A DNA stretch of 64,000 bases from Crassaminicella thermophila (lineage in GTDB: Bacteria; Bacillota; Clostridia; Peptostreptococcales; Thermotaleaceae), in NCBI RefSeq assembly GCF_008152325.1, contig NZ_CP042243.1, forward strand, positions 749,026 through 813,025, given 5' to 3'. Below, in pieces: positions 12,003 through 21,096 of the stretch. Numbering within the stretch: position 1 is the first letter of the stretch; each line of letters begins with the position of its first letter. The notes under the pieces were generated by a model. The model did no database searches. It saw nothing but the letters and a program-made list of their open reading frames with translations, and was not told where the DNA came from. The translations under genes and the position numbers were made by a program.

Positions 12003-12084
12003 ATGAATTAACCGTCCCATGGTCCATGGTCCACCACAAATGAATTAACCGTCCCATGGTTCAGTTCCCATGGTTCTGGTTCAA
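12003..12084 (+). repeat. Two inverted REP-like motifs with CCATGGT microrepeats
   Basis: GAATTAACCGTCCCATGGT occurs at 12005 and again at 12042. Each is followed by a tail of CCATGGT-like microrepeats. The core is the inverse of GGGACGGTTAAT. The 310-base gap between the transposase and the LacI gene holds the terminator, these repeats, and the lacI promoter and operators. Confidence 0.6.
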
Positions 12085-12101
12085 AAAATTTATAAAAGTG
12101 T

Positions 12102-12178
12102 TTGAAAATTTTAAATGATATGTTATAATAAAAACATAATTGGAAACGTTACCAGTAACGATTCCGAAAACGTTACCA
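12102..12178 (+). promoter_or_regulatory. Promoter of the maltodextrin operon with two LacI-type operators
   Basis: TTGAAA (12102-12107) and TATAAT (12124-12129) are 16 bases apart. Just downstream lie two near-identical sites, TGGAAACGTTACCA (12141-12154) and CGAAAACGTTACCA (12165-12178), 24 bases centre to centre, both with the AACGTT core bound by LacI/GalR regulators. The position over the transcription start suggests repression by the regulator encoded immediately downstream. Confidence 0.78.
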
Positions 12179-12191
12179 AAGGGGTCTGATT

Positions 12192-13208
12192 ATGAAACAA
12201 TTGAGTATAAAGGATATTGCAAAAATTGCAGGAGTTGGAGTAAGCACTGTATCACGTGTACTGAATAACCACCCAGATGTTAAGGATGAAACTCGTAAAA
12301 AAGTATTAAATATAATAGAAGAATATAATTATATTCCAAATAATAGTGCAAGAAATTTAAAAAGGAGTAGCTCTAAAAATATTGGTATTTTGGTAAAAGG
12401 AATTTATAATCCATTTTTTTCAAAGATGATTAAATCTATTGAAGAAAAAATAGATGAAGAAGGATATTCTATGATTCTTCACTACAATGATAATAATTCT
12501 GATGATATTGAAGCTGCTATTGAACTTATAAAAGAGAAAAAATTAAAAGGTCTTATTTGCCTTGGTGGGGATTTTGACAATATAGAAGAACAATTCATGC
12601 AGCTTAAAACGCCTATTGTACTTACATCTATAAACATAACTGAGAAAGTAAATAAGGATGTTTTTTCTAGTGTAATAATTAAAAATGAAGAAGCGGCTTT
12701 TGAGGCAGTAGATTTTTTATGTCAGTTAGGGCATAAAAAAATTGGAATTATTACCACTGGAGAGGGAGATAAAAATGTTGGGAAACTTAGATTTGAAGGA
12801 TATAAGAATGCATTAGATAAAAATGGAATAATATTTAATGATGATTTTTTAGAATTTGGACACTATACCTTCGAATCTGCATTTAATGCAATGAATAAGC
12901 TATTAGATAAGGATTTAGGATTAACAGCAGTTTTTGTTACTTCAGATATTATGGCTATAGGAGCTTCAAAAGCAGTTTTAAGTAGAGGCTTAAATATTCC
13001 TGATGATATTTCAGTTATTGGATTTGATGGAATTGAGTATTCAGAATATTTTCATCCATCTCTCACTACTGTAAAGCAGCCAGTTGAGGAGATGGGGCAA
13101 AAAAGTATAGAGATTTTATTTGATCTTATAAAAAACAAAAATAAGCATCAACATGTCATTTTTGAAACAGAACTATTAATTAGAGAATCTTGTAAAAAAT
13201 TATTTTAG
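12192..13208 (+). CDS. LacI-family transcriptional regulator of the maltodextrin operon
   Basis: A 338-residue sugar-responsive repressor. The N-terminal helix-turn-helix and hinge read SIKDIAKIAGVGVSTVSRVLNN and SARNLKRSSSKNIGILV; the rest is a periplasmic-binding-like sugar domain containing TAVFVTSDIMAIGASKA and VIGFDGIEYSEYFHPSLTTV. The start at 12192 follows AAAGGGGT. Two matched operators lie between its promoter and start, so autoregulation is likely. It is the first gene of a run continuing through transporter and enzymes with gaps of 10-70 bases. The inducer is probably maltose or a maltodextrin, inferred from the neighbours. Confidence 0.9.
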   Translation: MKQLSIKDIAKIAGVGVSTVSRVLNNHPDVKDETRKKVLNIIEEYNYIPNNSARNLKRSSSKNIGILVKGIYNPFFSKMIKSIEEKIDEEGYSMILHYNDNNSDDIEAAIELIKEKKLKGLICLGGDFDNIEEQFMQLKTPIVLTSINITEKVNKDVFSSVIIKNEEAAFEAVDFLCQLGHKKIGIITTGEGDKNVGKLRFEGYKNALDKNGIIFNDDFLEFGHYTFESAFNAMNKLLDKDLGLTAVFVTSDIMAIGASKAVLSRGLNIPDDISVIGFDGIEYSEYFHPSLTTVKQPVEEMGQKSIEILFDLIKNKNKHQHVIFETELLIRESCKKLF

Positions 13209-13218
13209 GAGGAGAGCA

Positions 13219-14319
13219 ATGTCAAAAGTAGTTTTAGAAGGCGTTGAAAAAGTTTATCCAAATGGCTTTAAGGCCGTTCATGGAATTGATTTAGAAATAA
13301 AAGATGGAGAATTTATGGTATTTGTAGGTCCATCAGGATGTGCTAAATCAACTACACTAAGAATGATTGCAGGATTAGAGGAAATAAGTGGAGGTACTAT
13401 TTCTATAGGAGAAAAAGTCGTAAATAATATTCCACCAAAGGATAGAGGAATAGCCATGGTTTTTCAAAATTATGCATTATATCCTCATATGTCTGTTTAT
13501 GATAATATGGCTTTTTCCTTAAAAATGAAAAAAACACCTAAAGATATTATTGAAAAGAAGGTAAGAGAAGCAGCAAAAATATTAGATATAGAAAATTTAT
13601 TAGACAGAAAGCCTAAGCAGTTATCAGGAGGGCAAAGACAAAGGGTTGCTGTAGGAAGAGCTATTGTAAGAGATCCTGAAGTATTCTTATTTGATGAACC
13701 ATTATCTAATTTAGATGCAAAGCTAAGAGTTCACATGAGGGTGCAATTATCACAGCTTCATAAAAGATTAAAAACAACTATGATATACGTTACTCATGAT
13801 CAAGTTGAAGCAATGACTATGGGAGATAGGATTTGTGTAATGAATTTAGGAAGAATAATGCAGGTTGATACGCCACTTAATCTATATCACTATCCAGCAA
13901 ATAAGTTTGTAGCAGGCTTTATAGGTTCTCCAGCTATGAATCTTATAGAAGGGGAATTGATTAAAAAAAATAATAATATAGCTGTAAAAATAGGGGGGAT
14001 GGAATTAAATTTACCATTAAACAAATGTGAAAAATTAAATAATTATGTCGGTAAAAAAGTGTGGTTTGGGATTAGACCAGAGGATGTAGGAATTAAAAAT
14101 TGTACATCTAAGGAGGGAGTAAAAGGAAAGATAGAAGTATTAGAGCAGATGGGTAATGAAACATTTGTATATTTTAAAATGGGAGATTTTCAAATTACAT
14201 CTAGAATAGACTCTATGGATGCTAAGGATTTAAAAGCAGGAGAAGAACACATTTTTAGTATTAATATGGATAAATGCCATATATTTGATTATGAAAGTGA
14301 AAAAAATATAAGTCTTTAA
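13219..14319 (+). CDS. Sugar ABC transporter ATPase (MsmX/MalK/UgpC family)
   Basis: The nucleotide-binding subunit that powers maltodextrin import. Walker A reads GPSGCAKST near residues 37-45, with alanine where the canonical motif has the last glycine; the signature LSGGQRQR, Walker B VFLFDEPLSNLDAKLR and the H-loop VTHD are standard. The C-terminal region (about 240-366) is the OB-fold regulatory domain of MalK-type proteins. It starts ten bases after the regulator and precedes the binding protein. The alanine in the P-loop is coded by GCT and is unlikely to be a reading error. Such ATPases often serve several sugar permeases. Confidence 0.92.
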   Translation: MSKVVLEGVEKVYPNGFKAVHGIDLEIKDGEFMVFVGPSGCAKSTTLRMIAGLEEISGGTISIGEKVVNNIPPKDRGIAMVFQNYALYPHMSVYDNMAFSLKMKKTPKDIIEKKVREAAKILDIENLLDRKPKQLSGGQRQRVAVGRAIVRDPEVFLFDEPLSNLDAKLRVHMRVQLSQLHKRLKTTMIYVTHDQVEAMTMGDRICVMNLGRIMQVDTPLNLYHYPANKFVAGFIGSPAMNLIEGELIKKNNNIAVKIGGMELNLPLNKCEKLNNYVGKKVWFGIRPEDVGIKNCTSKEGVKGKIEVLEQMGNETFVYFKMGDFQITSRIDSMDAKDLKAGEEHIFSINMDKCHIFDYESEKNISL

Positions 14320-14341
14320 AAATTTAAGGGGGAGAATAAAT

Positions 14342-15667
14342 ATGTTTAAGTCTAAAAGATTGATTGCTTTTGTCATGACTGTACTTATGACAAGTATGTT
14401 ATTTGCTGGATGTGCATCAAAGGAACAAAAAGAAGTGAGTGAAGAGAAAGATAAGGTAGAGGTTAACGTTTTCCAGTTTAAGGTTGAGATTGCAAAAGAA
14501 TTAGAGGAAGCAGTACTTGCATATGAAAAAGAGCATCCAAATGTAAAGATAAATGTTCAAACAGTTGGAGGCGGAGATGATTATGGTGCAGCATTAAAAG
14601 CGAAGTTTCAATCAGGAAGTGAGCCAGATATTTTTAATGTAGGTGGACCACAAGATGTACAGGATTGGATGAACAAATTAGAAGATTTATCTGATCAACC
14701 ATGGGTTGATTTAGCACTTCCTGGAATATTATCAGGTGTTACTGTAGATGAAAAAGTATTTGCACTGCCTTTTAATATTGAAGGATATGGATTTGTATAT
14801 AACAAAGGAATTTTTGAAGCAGCAGGAATTGATCCTTTAAAAATAGTTGATTATAAAAGCCTAGAAGAAGCAGTTAAAACTTTAGATGCAAAAATTAAGA
14901 ATGGAGAATTAAAGGAAAAATATCCTCTATTAGAAGCTGTATTTGAATATCCTGCGAAAGAAACTTGGGTAACAGGTCTTCATACTTCCAATGCTATTTT
15001 AGGACAAGAATTTAATAGTTCTATTGAAGCCTTTCATGCAGATAAGGTTGCTTTTAAATATGGGGATGCATTGAAAAAATTGATCGATTTACAAGCAAAT
15101 TATTCCTCTAATAAAGATGAAAAACAAAAACTAAATGCTGTTGATTATACGAGACAAGCAGAAGAAGGCCTAGCAATTGAGCGTGTTGCAATGATTCAAC
15201 AAGGAAACTGGGTATACGGAAAAATAAAAGGGGTAGACGAGAATGTTGCAAAAAATTTAGATATTCTTCCAATGCCAGTTAAAGGAGGAAAAGAAGATTG
15301 TATTCCTGTAGGTGTTCCAATGCATTGGGTAGTGAATAAGGATAGTAAGGATGAAGTAAAGGCTGCTGCTAAGGACTTCTTAAACTGGCTATATACATCT
15401 GATGAAGGTAAAGATTATATTGTAAATAAATTCTACTTTATACCACCATTAAAAGGATTTGAAAATTTTGAACCTAAAGATGCATTAGGAAAAGCAGTTA
15501 AGAGATATGCTGAAGCAGGTAAGACAACTCCTTGGGTATTTATGGGATATCCAACAGGATGGGGAATGGAAGTTTTAGGAAATGACATTCAAAAATATTT
15601 AGCAGGAGAATATACTTGGGAGGAAGTTATTTCTGATGCAAAAGCTAAGTGGGAGAAAATGAGATAG
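14342..15667 (+). CDS. Maltodextrin-type extracellular solute-binding lipoprotein
   Basis: The 441-residue substrate-binding protein of the ABC importer, anchored outside the membrane. A lipoprotein signal peptide ends at LLFAGC-type lipobox LFAGC, with lipidated C24. The mature part is an SBP family 1 protein with the motif GSEPDIFNVGG near residue 90 and hydrophobic aromatic-rich C-terminal region (TTPWVFMGYPTGWGMEVLG). Ribosome site AAGGGGGAG. It sits between ATPase and permease genes. Specificity for maltodextrins is inferred from the GH31, MalQ and phosphorylase genes downstream. Confidence 0.9.
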   Translation: MFKSKRLIAFVMTVLMTSMLFAGCASKEQKEVSEEKDKVEVNVFQFKVEIAKELEEAVLAYEKEHPNVKINVQTVGGGDDYGAALKAKFQSGSEPDIFNVGGPQDVQDWMNKLEDLSDQPWVDLALPGILSGVTVDEKVFALPFNIEGYGFVYNKGIFEAAGIDPLKIVDYKSLEEAVKTLDAKIKNGELKEKYPLLEAVFEYPAKETWVTGLHTSNAILGQEFNSSIEAFHADKVAFKYGDALKKLIDLQANYSSNKDEKQKLNAVDYTRQAEEGLAIERVAMIQQGNWVYGKIKGVDENVAKNLDILPMPVKGGKEDCIPVGVPMHWVVNKDSKDEVKAAAKDFLNWLYTSDEGKDYIVNKFYFIPPLKGFENFEPKDALGKAVKRYAEAGKTTPWVFMGYPTGWGMEVLGNDIQKYLAGEYTWEEVISDAKAKWEKMR

Positions 15668-15678
15668 CTTAAAATGTT

Positions 15679-15713
15679 TATGGGGGATATATACCAAGGT
15701 ATATGCCCCCATA
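15679..15713 (+). terminator. Hairpin between binding protein and permease genes
   Basis: Arms at 15679-15695 and 15698-15713 (outer part TATGGGGG with CCCCCATA) form a strong stem with one bulge and no T run. Such hairpins after binding-protein genes usually stabilise the upstream message and lower permease expression. Confidence 0.6.
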
Positions 15714-15732
15714 ATATATAAAGGAGGATAAT

Positions 15733-16596
15733 ATGAAGAATTCAAAATTTTGGTTTAGTTTTTTTATAGGACCAATTTTGTTTGCATTTATTATTGTTGT
15801 GATTGTTCCGATGTTTATGGGAATTTATTATTCTTTTACAAATTGGAATGGAATAGGGAATACTGCAGATTGGATAGGATTTAAAAATTATATAGAAGTG
15901 TTTAGAGACCATGATTTTTTAAGTGCTTTTATTTTTACTGCTAAATTTGCTATTGTATCTGTTATAACTATAAATCTAATGGGATTTGGTTTAGCCTTAC
16001 TTGTAACAAGGGGACTAAAAATAAGTAATTTATTAAGAAGTGTATTTTTTATGCCTAATTTAATTGGAGGATTGATTTTAGGATTTGTATGGCAGTTTAT
16101 TTTTACAAAAGCATTTGATGGATTAGGAAGAATGCTTGATTTAAACTTTTTGGAAGGGTGGCTATCTGATCCAGTAACTGGCTTTTGGGGGCTTGTTATA
16201 TTAATGTCATGGCAGATGGCAGGATATATGATGGTTATATATATTGCATCATTAGAAAACATACCAGAGTCATTAATGGAGGCTGCAGAGATAGATGGGG
16301 CAAATGCTTGGGAAAGGCTTATTCATATAACTATACCTTTGGTTGCACCTGCTTTCACTGTCGGATTATTTTTAACATTATCGAATTCGTTTAAGCTATA
16401 TGATCAGAACCTTTCATTAACAGGAGGAGGACCTTATAATTCTACTCAAATGCTTGCAATGAATATTTACAATACAGCTTTTAAATTTAATGCATTTGGT
16501 TTGGCACAAGCAAAAGCTGTTATATTTTTAATTACAGTAGCAGCAATATCGCTTACACAGATTTATTACAGTAAGAAAAGAGAGGTGGAAATGTAA
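15733..16596 (+). CDS. Sugar ABC transporter permease (MalF-like)
   Basis: A 287-residue inner-membrane permease with about six membrane segments and the cytoplasmic EAA loop MEAAEIDGANAWERLIHITIPLVAP near residues 180-205, which docks to the ATPase. It is shorter than Escherichia MalF, as in other Gram-positive carbohydrate importers. The start follows AAAGGAGG. Its stop codon overlaps the first base of the next permease start, which indicates translational coupling. Confidence 0.92.
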   Translation: MKNSKFWFSFFIGPILFAFIIVVIVPMFMGIYYSFTNWNGIGNTADWIGFKNYIEVFRDHDFLSAFIFTAKFAIVSVITINLMGFGLALLVTRGLKISNLLRSVFFMPNLIGGLILGFVWQFIFTKAFDGLGRMLDLNFLEGWLSDPVTGFWGLVILMSWQMAGYMMVIYIASLENIPESLMEAAEIDGANAWERLIHITIPLVAPAFTVGLFLTLSNSFKLYDQNLSLTGGGPYNSTQMLAMNIYNTAFKFNAFGLAQAKAVIFLITVAAISLTQIYYSKKREVEM

Positions 16597-17414
16597 TGAA
16601 AAGAAATAGATCAAAGCTTTTGATACTTGGGATTTTTTTGGGGCTTCTATTTTTGTCACCTTTCTACATTATATTAACAAACTCTTTTAAAACACAAAAG
16701 GGAATCTTTTTAAATGTAATGAAGCTTCCTTTTGGACAGTTTTTTACTTCGAATAATTATGTAGAAGCTTTTAAAGAACTTGATTTTATACATTCATTTT
16801 TAAATTCATTATTAATAACAGTATCTAGTACAATAATAATTATTATATTTGCTTCAATGGCAGCTTGGATGCTTGTTAGAACAAAAACGAGATTTAGTTC
16901 ATTTTTATTTTTCCTATTTGCAGCTGCAATGCTTATTCCATTTCAATCTGTAATGTTGCCTCTTATAAATATTATGGGGAAATTAGGACTTTTAAATCCT
17001 TTTGGTCTTGTGTTTATGTATTTAGGATTTGGATCTAGCTTGTCCATTATATTGTACCACGGGTTTATTAAAAATATTCCAAAGGAGTTAGAGGAAGCAG
17101 CAGTTATTGATGGATGTAATAAATTTCAAGTATTTTGGTACATTATATTTCCACTGCTAAAGCCTATAACAGTAACTGTAAGTATACTTAATACAATGTG
17201 GATATGGAATGACTTTTTGCTCCCTCAACTAGTTATTAATAAACCAGAGTGGCATACAATTCCATTGAAAATGTTTTATTTCTTTGGACAACATTCAAAG
17301 CAATGGCACTTAGCCTTAGCAGGTCTTGTAATTGCTATGATTCCAATTATAATATTCTATTTTATAGCACAAAAACATATTATTAAGGGCGTTGCACAGG
17401 GTTCCATAAAATAG
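16596..17414 (+). CDS. Sugar ABC transporter permease (MalG-like)
   Basis: The partner permease, 272 residues with six predicted membrane segments and EAA loop EEAAVIDGCNKFQVFWYIIF near residues 165-185. It overlaps the MalF-like gene by one base. Together with the ATPase and lipoprotein it completes one binding-protein-dependent importer of the CUT1 class. Confidence 0.92.
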   Translation: MKRNRSKLLILGIFLGLLFLSPFYIILTNSFKTQKGIFLNVMKLPFGQFFTSNNYVEAFKELDFIHSFLNSLLITVSSTIIIIIFASMAAWMLVRTKTRFSSFLFFLFAAAMLIPFQSVMLPLINIMGKLGLLNPFGLVFMYLGFGSSLSIILYHGFIKNIPKELEEAAVIDGCNKFQVFWYIIFPLLKPITVTVSILNTMWIWNDFLLPQLVINKPEWHTIPLKMFYFFGQHSKQWHLALAGLVIAMIPIIIFYFIAQKHIIKGVAQGSIK

Positions 17415-17430
17415 GATGAGGAGAGATAAT

Positions 17431-19578
17431 GTGATTATATATGAAATTAACAAAGATGTAATAAAGTATAGGTTTGGAAATCCAATTTGTACAGATGCAG
17501 TTGTAAAAGAAGGCATTGAAATAAAAAATAATGATTTAGCTTTTAAGATATGTGAAGAGGAAAATATTAAGCTTAGATATAAAATGAATCCTGATGATAC
17601 TATATATGGGCTTGGAGAAAATCAAAGAGGAATTAACAAAAGAGGTGGAATATATGAGTCATTTTGCTCAGATGATCCCCTTCATACGCCAGATAAAAAA
17701 TCTTTATATGGTGCACATAATTTTTTGATTATAGATGGATCGGAAAGATTTGGAGTTTTTGTAGATTATCCTGGAAAAGTGACCTTTGACATTGGATTTA
17801 CAAACAAGGATTTTTTAGAAATCTATGTAGATGATTGTAATGCAGATATCTATATTATAAAGGGGAATGAATTAAGAGATATTGTTAAAAATTTTTTAAA
17901 TATTATAGGAGAGGGATATGTACCGCCTAAATGGGCTTTTGGTTATCAGCAGTGCAGGTGGAGTTATGTTAATTCTACTGAAGTAGAAGAGATAGCTAAT
18001 AATTTTTTAAAGCATGATATTCCATGCGATACTATTTATTTAGATATAGATTATATGGAAGATTTTAAAGATTTTACAGTTAGTAAAGAGAGATTTCCGA
18101 ATTTCAAAAATTTTGTACAGAAAATGAAAGAAAAAGGCTTTAGATTAATTCCTATAATTGATGCAGGGGTAAAAATTGAAAAAAATTATACTGTTTATGA
18201 AGAAGGTATAAAAAACAATTTTTTCTGTGTAGATAAAAATGGAGCCCCTTTTGTAGCTGCAGTATGGCCAGGAAGAGTTCATTTTCCTGATTTTTTAAAT
18301 CCTGATGTAAGACGTTGGTTTGGAAGAAAATATAAGGTTTTGATTGAGTGTGGTATTGAAGGCTTTTGGAATGATATGAATGAGCCTGCAATTTTTTATA
18401 CTGATAGGGGACTGAAAAATGCAATAGAGCATGCGAAAAAATCTGAAGATGAAAATCTAGATATATATACATTCTTTAGCTTGAAGGATTCTTTTGTTAA
18501 TTTATCAAATAGCATTAATGATTATAAGAGCTTTTATCATAGGATAGATGGAGAATTTGTAAATCATTATAAGGTGCATAATTTATATGGATACAATATG
18601 ACACGGGCTGCAGCAGAAGGGTTTGAAGAAATAGCTCCAAATAAAAGATTTTTATTGTTCTCAAGATCATCATATATAGGTATGCATCGTTATTCAGGCA
18701 TATGGACTGGAGACAATCATTCTTGGTGGGAGCATATACTTCTGAATATAAAGATGATGCCGTCTTTAAATATGTGTGGATTTTTATATAGTGGTGCAGA
18801 TACAGGGGGATTTAATGGAGATGCAAATGCACAGTTAATTATAAGATGGAGTCAATTTAGTCTATTTACGCCCCTTTTTAGAAATCATTCAGCAATGGGA
18901 ACAAGAAATCAGGAGCCATTTTCATTCGATAAAGATAGCATTAATATTATAAAAAGTGCAATTAATTTAAGATATGCACTAATACCATACATCTATTCAG
19001 AGTATATGAAGGCTATTATTAATAAAGATATGTATTTCTTACCTTTATCATTTATATATGATGATAATATGTCAAAGAAAGTAGAGGATCAGCTTCTTGT
19101 TGGAGATTCTTTAATGATTAGTCCTATTTATGAAGAAAATGCACAAGGAAGGTATGTTTATCTTCCAGAGGATATGCTTTTATGGAAGGTGGATGATTAC
19201 AAGAATAGAAGCTATCAGGTAGTAAGAAAGGGACATATGTATTTAGATGTTAGCTTTAGAGAAGTTCCAATATTTATTAGAAAAAATAAAATGCTTGTTT
19301 TAGGAAAAGCTTCTAAAAATGTTGAAAGTCTTGACAATGAAGAATTATATGTAATAGCTTTTGTTACAGATAAAGCAAAGTATATTTATTATGATGATGA
19401 CGGAAAAAGCTATGATTATAAAAAAGGAAATTACTCTGAAATATTTATTGAAATTGAAAAAAGTGATAAAGATTACCATATAAGGATTGATAATAGAGGA
19501 AATGAAGCTGTGAAAAAATTACATTTTGAGATAGTAGATATAAATGGAAATTTAGTTAAGCTTACTAAAGCTTTGTAA
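17431..19578 (+). CDS. Glycoside hydrolase family 31 alpha-glucosidase
   Basis: A cytoplasmic (no signal peptide) enzyme that releases glucose from maltodextrins. The GH31 barrel begins with PPKWAFGYQQCRWSY, the nucleophile aspartate is in GFWNDMNEPAIF, and the acid/base region with GIWTGDNHSWWEHI follows. A C-terminal beta domain ends the protein. Start: GTG at 17431 is favoured, seven bases after AGGAG (17419-17423); the ATG at 17416 is nearer the upstream stop and has no ribosome site. That gives 715 residues, normal for the family. It follows the transporter genes and precedes malQ. Confidence 0.92.
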   Translation: MIIYEINKDVIKYRFGNPICTDAVVKEGIEIKNNDLAFKICEEENIKLRYKMNPDDTIYGLGENQRGINKRGGIYESFCSDDPLHTPDKKSLYGAHNFLIIDGSERFGVFVDYPGKVTFDIGFTNKDFLEIYVDDCNADIYIIKGNELRDIVKNFLNIIGEGYVPPKWAFGYQQCRWSYVNSTEVEEIANNFLKHDIPCDTIYLDIDYMEDFKDFTVSKERFPNFKNFVQKMKEKGFRLIPIIDAGVKIEKNYTVYEEGIKNNFFCVDKNGAPFVAAVWPGRVHFPDFLNPDVRRWFGRKYKVLIECGIEGFWNDMNEPAIFYTDRGLKNAIEHAKKSEDENLDIYTFFSLKDSFVNLSNSINDYKSFYHRIDGEFVNHYKVHNLYGYNMTRAAAEGFEEIAPNKRFLLFSRSSYIGMHRYSGIWTGDNHSWWEHILLNIKMMPSLNMCGFLYSGADTGGFNGDANAQLIIRWSQFSLFTPLFRNHSAMGTRNQEPFSFDKDSINIIKSAINLRYALIPYIYSEYMKAIINKDMYFLPLSFIYDDNMSKKVEDQLLVGDSLMISPIYEENAQGRYVYLPEDMLLWKVDDYKNRSYQVVRKGHMYLDVSFREVPIFIRKNKMLVLGKASKNVESLDNEELYVIAFVTDKAKYIYYDDDGKSYDYKKGNYSEIFIEIEKSDKDYHIRIDNRGNEAVKKLHFEIVDINGNLVKLTKAL

Positions 19579-19609
19579 TAAAAATTTTGAAGAAAAAAGG
19601 AGAAGCTAT

Positions 19610-21088
19610 ATGATTAAAAGAAGTAGTGGTATTTTAATGCATATTACATCATTACCTAGTCCTTATGGCATTGGAACATTCGGAAAAGAAGCATATGAGT
19701 TTGTAGATTTTTTAGTAAAAGCAGGACAAAGCTACTGGCAAATACTGCCTATTGGTAGTACTGGATATGGAGACTCACCATATCAATCCTTTTCAGCTTT
19801 TGCAGGAAATCCATATTTTATAGATATTGAATTTTTAGAAAAAGATGGAATCCTAAAAAAAGAGGATTATAATAATCTAGATTTTGGGATAGATGAAGAA
19901 AGGGTAGATTATGACAAAATATTTAAAAATAAAATGCTTGTTTTAAGAATAGCTTTTGAAAAAGGAAAAGAAAAATATATAAAAGACATAGAAAGATTTA
20001 AAGAAGAAAATAATGCTTGGTTGGAAGACTACGCATTATACATGGCTGTAAAATCAAAATTCGATCTAAAGCCATGGCAGGAATGGGATGAAGATATTAA
20101 GCTAAGAAAAGAAGAAGCAGTAAGCTATTATAAAGAAATATTAAAAGAAGAAATAAATTATTGGGGATTTTTACAGTTTTTGTTTTTCAAACAGTGGATT
20201 TCTTTAAAGAAATATGCAAACGAAAAAGGGATAAGGATTATAGGAGATATTCCTATTTACGTAGCTACTGATAGTGCAGATACATGGGCAAATAGTGAAA
20301 TATTCTTATTAGATGAAGAAAAGAAACCGATTAAGGTAGCAGGATGTCCTCCAGATGCTTTCTCTAAAACTGGACAATTATGGGGAAATCCAATCTATAG
20401 GTGGGACTTATTAGAAGAAAGAGGTTTTGATTGGTGGATAAATAGGATTAAGGAAAGCTATAAGCTATATGATGTATTAAGAATAGACCATTTTAGAGGA
20501 TTTGAGTCATTTTGGGAGATCCCTTATGGTGAAGAAACGGCAGTAAACGGAAGATGGGTAAAAGGACCGGGTATGAAATTATTTAAGGCTATTAAAGAAG
20601 CATTAGGAGATATTGATATTATTGCTGAAGATTTAGGATTTTTAACACAGGATGTTATAGATTTTAGAGAAGAAACTGGATATCCTGGAATGAAGGTTTT
20701 ACAATTTGCATTTGATACAAGAGAAGAAAGTGACTACTTACCTCATAATTATGATAAAAATTGTGTAGTTTATACGGGAACCCATGATAATGATACGGCT
20801 TTAGGATGGTTTAAAAATACAAAAAAGAGTGATGTAGATTATGCGATTAAATATTTAAATCTAAATAAAGATGAAGGATATCACTGGGGATTTATAAGGG
20901 GAGCATGGAGTTCTGTAGGAAATTTAGCAATAGCACAGATGCAGGATTTTTTAGGATTAGGAAGTGAAGCAAGAATGAATATTCCATCGACAATAGGTGG
21001 AAATTGGCAGTGGAGAGTGAAAAAAGAATACTTAACAGATCAGTTAGCTAAAAAGATTTATGAAATGACAAAATTATATGGAAGGTAG
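19610..21088 (+). CDS. malQ: 4-alpha-glucanotransferase (amylomaltase)
   Basis: Family GH77 enzyme that disproportionates maltodextrins, making chains long enough for phosphorolysis. Key motifs: SSGILMHITSLPSPYGIG at the N-terminus, DVLRIDHFRGFESFW with the nucleophile aspartate, IIAEDLGFLT with the acid/base glutamate, and VYTGTHDNDTALGW. The 492-residue length is typical. It has the ribosome site AAGGAGAAG and lies nine bases before glgP, so the two products act in sequence on imported dextrins. Confidence 0.95.
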   Translation: MIKRSSGILMHITSLPSPYGIGTFGKEAYEFVDFLVKAGQSYWQILPIGSTGYGDSPYQSFSAFAGNPYFIDIEFLEKDGILKKEDYNNLDFGIDEERVDYDKIFKNKMLVLRIAFEKGKEKYIKDIERFKEENNAWLEDYALYMAVKSKFDLKPWQEWDEDIKLRKEEAVSYYKEILKEEINYWGFLQFLFFKQWISLKKYANEKGIRIIGDIPIYVATDSADTWANSEIFLLDEEKKPIKVAGCPPDAFSKTGQLWGNPIYRWDLLEERGFDWWINRIKESYKLYDVLRIDHFRGFESFWEIPYGEETAVNGRWVKGPGMKLFKAIKEALGDIDIIAEDLGFLTQDVIDFREETGYPGMKVLQFAFDTREESDYLPHNYDKNCVVYTGTHDNDTALGWFKNTKKSDVDYAIKYLNLNKDEGYHWGFIRGAWSSVGNLAIAQMQDFLGLGSEARMNIPSTIGGNWQWRVKKEYLTDQLAKKIYEMTKLYGR

Positions 21089-21096
21089 GGGACTTA

